From an uncultured Lachnospiraceae bacterium (lineage in GTDB: Bacteria; Bacillota_A; Clostridia; Lachnospirales; Lachnospiraceae): DNA of 18,025 bases. Position 1 is the stretch's first letter. Every line of letters starts with the position of its first letter. The notes under the pieces were generated by a model, which saw only the letters and a list, made by a program, of their open reading frames with translations, had not been told where the DNA came from and did not search any database. Location: positions 1 through 18,025 of the forward strand of contig CAJUGZ010000051.1 in NCBI GenBank assembly GCA_910585855.1, in the 5' to 3' direction. The translations under genes were made by a program, and so were the position numbers. Positions 5,580 through 11,443 of this stretch are shown piece by piece.

Positions 5580-6515
5580 CTAAACTGTCCCCATCTGTTT
5601 TGCTACTTCCTCAGCAAAATTTTCTTCTTTCTTTGCAATTCCTTCTCCTGTTTCAAAACGGATAAACTTCTTTACTTTCAAAGTTCCGTTTACTTCTTTT
5701 GCCACAGAATTTAAATACTGCTCTACTGTCTGTTTTCCGTCTTCTGCTTTTACATAAACCTGATCCAACAAACAGATCTCTTTTAACTCTTTATTTAAAC
5801 GACCATTGATAATTCCCTCAATTACCTTTTCCGGTTTTCCTGCAATGGATGCATCGTTTTCCACTTGAGCCATTAAGATTTCTTTTTCATGTGCCTTATA
5901 CTCTTCTGGTACATCTGCATTGGAAATATATTTTGCAGACAGCGCTGCAATCTGCATTGCAATATTCATAAATGCCTCTTTTACTTTATCATTTACTACA
6001 TCTGCCTCTGCTTCTACTAAAACACCAATTCTTCCGCCGCCATGAATATAAGAAACAATACAGCCATTCTCTGCTGTAACCTTCTCATATCTTCGAATTG
6101 ACAGATTTTCACCGATTACTGCAACTTTCTCAACTAATGCTTCTTTTACGGTCTTTGTCTGATCCTTAATCCATGGCTCTGCCAAAAATGCATCCATATC
6201 AGCAGAAGTACTAGCAAGAGCCTGTGCTGCCACATCTGCAACATATGCTTGAAAATCTGCATTTTTTGCTACAAAGTCTGTTTCGGAATTTACCTCTACA
6301 ATCGCTGCCTGATTGCCTTCAATTACTGTTCTAACAATTCCTTCTGCTGCAATTCTTCCGGCTTTCTTCTCTGCCTTAAGCTGTCCATTCTTTCTTAAAA
6401 ACTCAACTGCTTCATCCATATTTCCATCTGTCTGTGCAAGTGCCTTTTTACAGTCCATCATTCCTGCACCTGTCATCTCTCTTAACTCTTTTACCATTGT
6501 TGCTGTAATAGCCAT
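5580..6515 (-). CDS. tsf: Translation elongation factor Ts
   Basis: Guanine nucleotide exchange factor that regenerates EF-Tu-GTP. The start is ATG 6515 (MAITATMVKELREMTGAG), eight bases after GGAGG; an in-frame ATG at 6530 lies upstream of that site and is rejected. The 311-aa protein has an N-terminal UBA-like domain (about 1-50, with MDCKKAL), the invariant TDFVAKN (79-85) that contacts the EF-Tu nucleotide pocket, and the two core subdomains; the length is typical for Clostridia. It follows rpsB on the same strand, the classic rpsB-tsf operon. No promoter is evident in the gap, and no clear intrinsic terminator is seen after the stop. Confidence 0.97.
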   Translation of the reverse strand: MAITATMVKELREMTGAGMMDCKKALAQTDGNMDEAVEFLRKNGQLKAEKKAGRIAAEGIVRTVIEGNQAAIVEVNSETDFVAKNADFQAYVADVAAQALASTSADMDAFLAEPWIKDQTKTVKEALVEKVAVIGENLSIRRYEKVTAENGCIVSYIHGGGRIGVLVEAEADVVNDKVKEAFMNIAMQIAALSAKYISNADVPEEYKAHEKEILMAQVENDASIAGKPEKVIEGIINGRLNKELKEICLLDQVYVKAEDGKQTVEQYLNSVAKEVNGTLKVKKFIRFETGEGIAKKEENFAEEVAKQMGTV

Positions 6516-6628
6516 TTTTATTTCCTCCATTTTCCAGTCAACTCATCACCAGTATATTTTCTAATTTTTTACCAGTCACTTGTTTTTCCCTATTTTTTTA
6601 TTTTAATTGCCCCATACCTAGGCTTTTA

Positions 6629-6675
6629 CAGCCCATGTAAAAGAACGAAAATAAAATGTTCTTCTATACGGGCTG
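6629..6675 (-). promoter_or_regulatory. Long hairpin between rpsB and tsf
   Basis: An imperfect 18-position stem (6629-6646 with 6658-6675) begins CAGCCC/GGGCTG and ends GTTC/GAAC around an 11-nt loop. Read as minus-strand RNA, two of the imperfections become G-U wobbles, leaving one C-A mismatch, so the structure is better on the transcribed strand. No U-run follows, so it is not a standard terminator; an RNase processing site or partial attenuator setting S2 against EF-Ts levels is more likely. Confidence 0.6.
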
Positions 6676-6736
6676 CAGTTTATAACAGTATGTTTTTTTA
6701 TCTCAATTCCAATATTAACATCTGTTCTTTTCTCAA

Positions 6737-7471
6737 TTATGCTTCTTCCGAAAACATCTCTTCGTCTTCTTCTGCATCTGCTGTAGAAACACCCTGATTT
6801 GCTTCGATTACCGCATCTGCCATCTTTGCAACAATCAATTTCACTGCTCGGATTGCATCATCATTTCCCGGAATTACATAATCTAACTCTTCCGGATCAC
6901 AGTTTGTATCTGCAATACCAATCAACGGAATACCAAGTGTATGTGCTTCCTGTACGCAAATTCTTTCTTTCTTTGGATCTACAACAAAGATTGCATCTGG
7001 TACTCGATCCATCTCCTTAATACCGCCAAGGTTTCTCTCCAGTTTTTCCCATTCTTTCTTTAATTCAATTACTTCTTTCTTTGGCAGAACATCAAATGTT
7101 CCATCCTCAGACATTGCCTCAATTTCCTTTAATCTTGCAACTCTTGAACGAATTGTCTTAAAATTGGTCAGCATACCGCCTAACCATCTTTCATTTACAT
7201 AAAACATATTGCATCGTTCTGCTTCTGACTTAATCGCATCCTGTGCCTGCTTCTTAGTACCTACAAATAAAATTGTGCCGCCTTCTGCTGCAATATCAGA
7301 AATCGCCTTATACGCCTCGTCTACCTTACCTACCGATTTCTGCAAATCAATAATATAGATTCCGTTTCTTTCTGTGTAGATATAAGGAGCCATCTTAGGA
7401 TTCCATCTTTTTGTCAGATGTCCAAAATGCACACCCGCTTCTAATAACTGTTTCATTGAAATAACGCTCAT
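6737..7471 (-). CDS. rpsB: 30S ribosomal protein S2
   Basis: Small-subunit protein S2, 244 aa, the usual size. Diagnostic stretches: EAGVHFGHLTKRWNPKMAPY near the N-terminus, FVGTKKQAQDAI, NERWLGGMLTNFKTI, PDAIFVVDP and GIPLIGIADTNCDPE, then a short acidic tail (DAEEDEEMFSEEA). ATG 7471 is six bases after GGAGGG. It heads the rpsB-tsf operon, with a promoter at 7600-7628 and a structured 5' leader, in line with the autoregulation known for S2 in other bacteria. In Bacillus, rpsB-tsf also follows the fla/che operon. Confidence 0.98.
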   Translation of the reverse strand: MSVISMKQLLEAGVHFGHLTKRWNPKMAPYIYTERNGIYIIDLQKSVGKVDEAYKAISDIAAEGGTILFVGTKKQAQDAIKSEAERCNMFYVNERWLGGMLTNFKTIRSRVARLKEIEAMSEDGTFDVLPKKEVIELKKEWEKLERNLGGIKEMDRVPDAIFVVDPKKERICVQEAHTLGIPLIGIADTNCDPEELDYVIPGNDDAIRAVKLIVAKMADAVIEANQGVSTADAEEDEEMFSEEA

Positions 7472-7500
7472 TTGTTTCCCTCCATCTGGTTATCTGCTTC

Positions 7501-7586
7501 CGTAAGTTTCCGTTTCCAAGAACTGAATCTCAGCACCGCTTGGATATCCACTTACGTGCTTATTTACAATGCGGCAATTTACCGCA
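7501..7586 (-). promoter_or_regulatory. Structured 5' leader of rpsB (candidate S2-responsive element)
   Basis: Between promoter and RBS the minus-strand RNA can fold a 5' hairpin TGCGG/CCGCA (7586-7570). A nested domain follows: CGTAAGT/ACTTACG (7556-7550 with 7507-7501), enclosing TCCAAG/CTTGGA (7544-7539 with 7520-7515), enclosing CTGA/TCAG (7533-7530 with 7526-7523). All listed pairs are perfect. The domain ends about 20 nt before the ribosome binding site, a usual place for ribosomal protein feedback. Binding by S2 is inference. Confidence 0.6.
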
Positions 7587-7599
7587 GTCCACGATTGTT

Positions 7600-7628
7600 A
7601 ATTTATCATAGATTTTCCCATTTGTAAA
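7600..7628 (-). promoter_or_regulatory. Promoter of rpsB-tsf
   Basis: On the minus strand: TTTACA (7628-7623), 17-bp spacer, TAAATT (7605-7600) with TG one base before the -10. The structured leader begins within about 20 nt of the expected start. Confidence 0.65.
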
Positions 7629-7699
7629 GCACTTTTTCCATAATTGAACAGGAAAATTTCACAGATTCTAATTTTCTCCTTTTATTTTCTAAAATTAAA

Positions 7700-7708
7700 T
7701 GGTATAAT
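7700..7708 (+). promoter_or_regulatory. Extended -10 promoter for the 7753 gene
   Basis: TGGTATAAT: a perfect -10 with the TGn extension. No good -35 at the expected distance. It is divergent from the rpsB promoter. Confidence 0.65.
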
Positions 7709-7752
7709 ATAAATAAGCAGTACTAAAATCCTAATAGTAAGGAGGTTCTTTT

Positions 7753-8040
7753 ATGAAATATATCAGGGTAAGTTTTGAAGTAGAAGCTCTACAGTACGAA
7801 GTCGGAAAAAATATAGAAGATGGCTGTGAATCTTGGTCTGATGTAGTAATCCATGGCTGGATTCAAACAGATTCTCTTGTAAAAATCACTCGTGAAAATG
7901 GTAAAATTGTATGCCCATATATCAATACCAGACGAGGACGGCTATTTATTCAAGAAGGTGACTATATTATAACTGAAGCAGACGGCTCTCGCCATCTATG
8001 CAGTGAAGCTGTTTTTCAAAGTCGCTTCACACCTAACTAA
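7753..8040 (+). CDS. Small phage-type protein with GDYI motif
   Basis: A 95-aa soluble protein. AAGGAGG lies seven bases before ATG 7753. The N-terminal VSFEVEALQYE and the C-terminal FIQEGDYIITEADGSRHLCSEAVFQSRF match the pattern of small phage and prophage proteins with a PGDY(G/I) loop followed by a C-x-(P/S)-(D/E)-x-F end (PGDYG-like family, from memory). The middle (GWIQTDSLVKITRENGKIVCPYINTRRG) looks like beta strands. No catalytic residues are evident and the function is unknown. No other phage gene is nearby, so it is a stand-alone gene or relic. A strong terminator follows 11 bp after the stop. Confidence 0.75.
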   Translation: MKYIRVSFEVEALQYEVGKNIEDGCESWSDVVIHGWIQTDSLVKITRENGKIVCPYINTRRGRLFIQEGDYIITEADGSRHLCSEAVFQSRFTPN

Positions 8041-8051
8041 TAAAAAATTAA

Positions 8052-8101
8052 AAGGAAGGTCTATAGAGGATTATCAATAGACCTTCCTTCTATTTTCTTT
8101 T
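8052..8101 (+). terminator. Strong intrinsic terminator after the 7753 gene
   Basis: A 13-bp perfect stem, AAGGAAGGTCTAT (8052-8064) / ATAGACCTTCCTT (8077-8089), with a 12-nt loop and then a T-rich tail (CTATTTTCTTTT). The stem core GGAAGGTCT is the same as in the terminator at 2084-2117. Confidence 0.9.
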
Positions 8102-8146
8102 ATGCCTGCCAACGAAAAACAATATTGCTCAAAAGGAGAATCTATC

Positions 8147-9001
8147 ATGATAATACCATTATTTCCAGAAGGAAAAGAAAAATGTCTGACATTAAGCTAT
8201 GATGACGGCGTTACACAGGATCGGCGTTTCGTAGCCCTATTAAATCAATACCACTTAAAAGCAACCTTTAACCTAAACTCCGGCTGTTTTGGAAAATCTG
8301 CTTTGGCAAACGGATTTTCCAAACCTGTTACACACAATAAAATCAATGCTTCTGAAGTAAAATCACTCTATAGCGGACATGAAGTTGCCGTCCATACACG
8401 AACGCACCCTCATCTAGAATATCTTTCCTCTGAATCCATTGCCTACGAAATCCGAACCGACAGGGAAAATCTTGAAAATTTAGTAAACTATCCTGTTACA
8501 GGTATGGCATATCCCTTTGGAACTTATAACAAACTTGTTCTAGAAGAAGTAAAAAAAGCTGGTATCCAATACAGCCGAACCGTACAAAGTACCAAAACCT
8601 TTGCACTGCCGCAGGATTTTCTATGCTGGCATCCCACCTGTCACTTTGGAGAAGACGGAATGGAATCGCTGCTTCAGCGATTTCTTTATTCTTCACAAGA
8701 AAGCTGCGAACAAAGTATACTAAAAGTATTCTATCTATGGGGACATTCCTACGAACTGGATGGAAATGATACTTGGGAAAAAATGGAAGATTTTTGCCAA
8801 AAAGTTTCTCATCAAAAAGATATCTGGTATGCTACAAATATAGAAATCGTAGAATACCAGTCAGCCCTGAAAAGACTTATTTTCTCCGAAAACAAACAAA
8901 TTATTAAAAATCCAAGTGCCCTTCCTGTCTGGCTGATGATAGACCATAAGATAATAAAAATTAACGGCGGCGAAACCATTTTCTCAACCAATAGAATTTA
9001 A
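8147..9001 (+). CDS. Polysaccharide deacetylase family protein (NodB fold, cytosolic)
   Basis: The start is ATG 8147, eight bases after AAGGAG; an earlier in-frame ATG (8102) abuts the terminator tail and lacks a ribosome site. The 284-aa protein has no signal peptide or membrane helix. NodB motifs: LTLSYDDG (D19 as likely base, D20 as metal ligand), VHTRTH (H83 and H87 as metal ligands), AYPFGTY (121-127) in place of the usual RxPYG, where the arginine is missing, and LWGHSYE with H200. The metal triad is intact, so it is probably a metal-dependent deacetylase, but the substrate is unknown. Being cytosolic, it may act on a small acetylated sugar rather than on wall polymer. Only 45 bp separate it from the upstream terminator and no clear promoter is seen there, so it may depend on read-through. 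It converges with the fla/che operon. Confidence 0.88.
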   Translation: MIIPLFPEGKEKCLTLSYDDGVTQDRRFVALLNQYHLKATFNLNSGCFGKSALANGFSKPVTHNKINASEVKSLYSGHEVAVHTRTHPHLEYLSSESIAYEIRTDRENLENLVNYPVTGMAYPFGTYNKLVLEEVKKAGIQYSRTVQSTKTFALPQDFLCWHPTCHFGEDGMESLLQRFLYSSQESCEQSILKVFYLWGHSYELDGNDTWEKMEDFCQKVSHQKDIWYATNIEIVEYQSALKRLIFSENKQIIKNPSALPVWLMIDHKIIKINGGETIFSTNRI

Positions 9002-9021
9002 AAATACAAGGGGATAGGGGA

Positions 9022-9068
9022 GGGGACGCTGGAATGGAACAGCACTCCATTTGGCTTTCGGCGTCCCC
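9022..9068. repeat. Hairpin with ends related to the 157-bp element
   Basis: GGGGACGC (9022-9029) pairs with GCGTCCCC (9061-9068), and inside it AATGGA pairs with TCCATT. Its right half, CACTCCATTTGGCTTTCGGCGTCCCC, aligns with the right end of copy A at 3841-3866. It sits in the 73-bp gap between two convergent genes and may double as a transcription barrier, but no U-run follows on either strand. Confidence 0.6.
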
Positions 9069-9074
9069 GTCCTC

Positions 9075-9746
9075 TCATTCCGTTTCCCAAAGCAGCTTCC
9101 CTGCAATCGTTTTAAAATCCATTCCATTTGTAAATACATAAACTCCAGCCTGAAGTCTTCTTGTATATCCCTCTCCTATCAGATATAAACTAAATTCCTC
9201 CGCATTTTCAATTACGTCCATCTCTTCTAAAAGTTCTGCAATCGCACTTGCATACATCCCAGAAGAAACAGTAATAATAATCTCCTTTCTCAAAGTATCA
9301 CTCTGTATTTCCTGTGATTCTTCCTCTCCCTCTGTTTCTCTTACCCCTTCACTTCCTCCATTGCTGTCCTCTTCACTTTCCTTTGTTTCTGCTGCACTTG
9401 TATTTTCCTGTGTTTCTTTTATCTCTTCAGTATTTTCCTCTTCTAAACTTGTCACCTGTTCTATTGTTGTTTCGGTTTCTCCATTTGCTTTCGTTTCTCC
9501 ACTTGTTCTCATTTCTTCACTTGTTTTGGTTTCATCCATCCTTTCTGTTTCTGTATAAATTTCTGTTTCCTCTACAGTTGTTGTTTCCTGCGGATAAACC
9601 ATTCCATAGGCAGCAGCAAGTCGTTCCACTTCCTGTTTAGAAATAGGATTTGACTTATCTTTTTTAGAGTAAAATGAAACCGACAAAATCAATGTTGCAA
9701 AAATAATCCCTATCCCAAATCCTTTTAGATAATATTTCAGCTTCAT
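9075..9746 (-). CDS. Membrane-anchored MltG-like (LysM-fold subdomain) protein lacking the lytic domain
   Basis: A 223-aa protein with one N-terminal membrane helix (about 8-26), a 100-residue linker dominated by Glu, Thr and Ser (about 52-150, many E-T-x-x repeats), and a C-terminal domain (154-220) reading ITVSSGMYASAIAELLEEMDVIENAEEF with LQAGVYVFTNGMDFKTIAGKLL. That pattern matches the LysM-like N-terminal subdomain of endolytic transglycosylase MltG (YceG), but the catalytic domain with its glutamate is entirely absent. Its start codon overlaps the stop of the upstream gene (ATGA), so the two are translationally coupled. Placed last in this fla/che segment, it could bind peptidoglycan near the flagellar basal body; this is inference. 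Homology is seen at pattern level only. Confidence 0.75.
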   Translation of the reverse strand: MKLKYYLKGFGIGIIFATLILSVSFYSKKDKSNPISKQEVERLAAAYGMVYPQETTTVEETEIYTETERMDETKTSEEMRTSGETKANGETETTIEQVTSLEEENTEEIKETQENTSAAETKESEEDSNGGSEGVRETEGEEESQEIQSDTLRKEIIITVSSGMYASAIAELLEEMDVIENAEEFSLYLIGEGYTRRLQAGVYVFTNGMDFKTIAGKLLWETE

Positions 9747-10777
9747 TCTATCGTTCCCTTGCTTTCTTCCGGCACATAATACAAATCAATCATCAATTTT
9801 ACCTCCCCCATACTAAGCCCCATCTCCTTTGCAATCTCTAAATTGCTCTTTCCCAGCTTGCAAAGACGGATAACGGTATCTCGTTTTTTATTTTCGCTTT
9901 CATTTTTACTATAAACTTCTCTGCTCTCTTCTGACTCTGCCAAATACTCCGCTTCTTTACTCCATCCAATCCGTTCATTCTCTGCTTTCCTTCGTCTTTT
10001 TCCAGAACGTTTTTTCTTTCCTTCTAAAGGTTTCTCCTGCGGTTCTTTATCAAAATTTCTCTCTCGATAAGGATCTGGCATTTTTTCCTGATTTCTATCT
10101 ATACTTTTCTCCTGATATCCTTTTGGCATCCTCTCTAAATATCGAGCAGTTTTTCTCGACCCATCTGCATCTTCTAACTCCTCTTCTCTTTGATATCCAA
10201 CTAAATTTTCGCTTCTGCCTCTTTTTTCCACTCTATTTTCTTTTTCAATCGAACCTTTTTGATCCCTTTCTAAACTTTTATCTTTCCTCTCATTCAAATC
10301 CTTTTTTAAATTTTCTTCCAGTCTTTCTGACTGCTGCTGAATTTGCGCATTGACACGCTCCTGCGTTTGATTTAACTCCTGCATGGTTTTTATTATTTTT
10401 TGGGCTTCTCTTACAGTATTTTTTATATCCTTATCTTTATCATCCAACATACTATATAAAAACATCACTTCATGATGATTTTTTCCAATCTCTTCCAAAA
10501 CAGTATCCGAATAGTCATGAACCATCATAACTTTTTCATTAGAAAGTTTCTCTAACTGGATCTCCGCTTTTCCTGCTATTTCATCCGACATACTATTTAA
10601 TGTTTGCTCTACTGTATCCCTTGCCTGCTTTATCAGTGTTCGTTTCGTTTCTTCACTCAATACCAGTTCATCCACTGCCTTTTTCATTCTTTCTTCTGCG
10701 CTTTTCTCCGATATAAAGTAACTAATTACAACCGCAATTATTCCTATTATAATCAAACATCCCTCTAAAGCCGTCAT
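9743..10777 (-). CDS. SwrB-like (DUF6115-type) membrane coiled-coil protein with C-terminal HTH
   Basis: A 344-aa protein. ATG 10777 follows AGGAG by eight bases. An N-terminal membrane helix (about 5-22) leads into a long predicted coiled coil (about 24-170), then a highly charged, low-complexity Lys/Arg/Glu linker (about 170-290, with KKRSGKRRRK). A compact C-terminal segment (about 300-336: RDTVIRLCKLGKSNLEIAKEMGLSMGEVKLMIDLY) looks like a helix-turn-helix. This architecture and the position downstream of the flagellar sigma gene match Bacillus SwrB (TM, coiled coil, DUF2802-like helix-turn-helix), which helps activate flagellar type III export. DUF6115 is my recollection of the family name in Lachnospiraceae. 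Orthology to SwrB rests on architecture and synteny, not on sequence identity I can measure. Confidence 0.75.
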   Translation of the reverse strand: MTALEGCLIIIGIIAVVISYFISEKSAEERMKKAVDELVLSEETKRTLIKQARDTVEQTLNSMSDEIAGKAEIQLEKLSNEKVMMVHDYSDTVLEEIGKNHHEVMFLYSMLDDKDKDIKNTVREAQKIIKTMQELNQTQERVNAQIQQQSERLEENLKKDLNERKDKSLERDQKGSIEKENRVEKRGRSENLVGYQREEELEDADGSRKTARYLERMPKGYQEKSIDRNQEKMPDPYRERNFDKEPQEKPLEGKKKRSGKRRRKAENERIGWSKEAEYLAESEESREVYSKNESENKKRDTVIRLCKLGKSNLEIAKEMGLSMGEVKLMIDLYYVPEESKGTIE

Positions 10778-10900
10778 TCTTTCCTCTCCTGTTTCTATTT
10801 CCTATCCATCAATTCCATAAATCATTTCGAATCTGTCCAAAAATAAACAACTCCTAACACTACAATAAATATCTTACTATTCGTCATAATTTTTTCATCT

Positions 10901-11057
10901 GGAATACACAGCCGAAAGCCGCATGGTGTTCTATGCAGGGTCATCATTTCCCGTCGGCACTTAGGCACGGTACTTTCGTGCCTTATGTGTCCGCTACGAG
11001 GAAATGCTAAGCGCAAGCGGGCCCGGAATAAAATTCCATGCAGCTTTCAGCGTCCTC
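10901..11057 (+). repeat. 157-bp structured intergenic element, copy B (possible ncRNA)
   Basis: Second copy of the element at 3710-3866, same orientation and length. The closing stem is GAAAGCCGCATGG (10914-10926) with CCATGCAGCTTTC (11036-11048), one mismatch. Its inner part (GCATGG/CCATGC) shares no sequence with copy A at the same position, yet pairs. The internal hairpin has C10968-G10978 where copy A has T3778-A3788. The core from GGGTCATCATTTCC to AAGCGGGC differs from copy A at only a few bases, including one single-base insertion. It fills most of the gap between two minus-strand genes of the fla/che operon, so it is either antisense to, or was inserted into, that operon. The remaining 10778-10900 holds only the ribosome site of the next gene and nothing else I recognise. 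Confidence 0.8.
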
Positions 11058-11074
11058 ATCGGAATAAATGAAAT

Positions 11075-11407
11075 CTAGATTTTCATATCAAAACTTCCCC
11101 GATTTACCTGTTTTAAAACCACAACCCCTTCATCTTCATCCTCATTTTTCTTTTTCTTTTTCCGCTGCTGCGGATTTTCATAAAAAGCTCCATTCCCTTT
11201 CTCTTTTGCATCATATTTCTCTTCTTTTTTATTTGCATTATCCGAATGATTTACCTGCTTGCTCTGATTCTCCACATGTTTTTGTACCTGTGTCTGATAG
11301 TGGCTTTGATCTACCTGAGGCTTCATATCCTGATTCTGCTTAATCTGACTAATATCCTGTGTCCGCTGCATTACACCCTGCACTTCCACTGGTCTGATTC
11401 CTGACAT
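11075..11407 (-). CDS. Small charged protein of the fla/che operon, unknown function
   Basis: A 110-aa soluble, probably disordered protein, rich in Gln, Lys, Asn and Asp. ATG 11407 follows AAGGAAA closely. The N-terminus MSGIRPVEVQGVMQRTQDIS looks conserved in style, followed by a Gln/His/Lys-rich centre, a basic run (RKKKKKN, about 82-88) next to an acidic one (EDEDEG), and a short hydrophobic end (GVVVLKQVNRGSFDMKI) that could be a docking peptide. No membrane segment or catalytic motif. It lies 36 bp after the FapA gene on the same strand and so is probably co-transcribed with the flagellar genes. I do not recognise a characterised homologue. Confidence 0.75.
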   Translation of the reverse strand: MSGIRPVEVQGVMQRTQDISQIKQNQDMKPQVDQSHYQTQVQKHVENQSKQVNHSDNANKKEEKYDAKEKGNGAFYENPQQRKKKKKNEDEDEGVVVLKQVNRGSFDMKI

Positions 11408-11443
11408 AGCTTTCCTTCTTTCTTCCCCTTTTCTTTTTGATAT

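Noticed and set aside
9314..9640. Plus-strand Leu/Phe-rich frames opposite the Glu/Thr linker
   Set aside because: They are the antisense of a low-complexity GAA/ACA-rich coding stretch, with no ribosome site.
10822..11016. Minus-strand 64-codon frame across element copy B
   Set aside because: Most of it lies in the structured repeat and no equivalent peptide is encoded by copy A. Only the last 21 codons look protein-like, and they lack a clear ribosome site.
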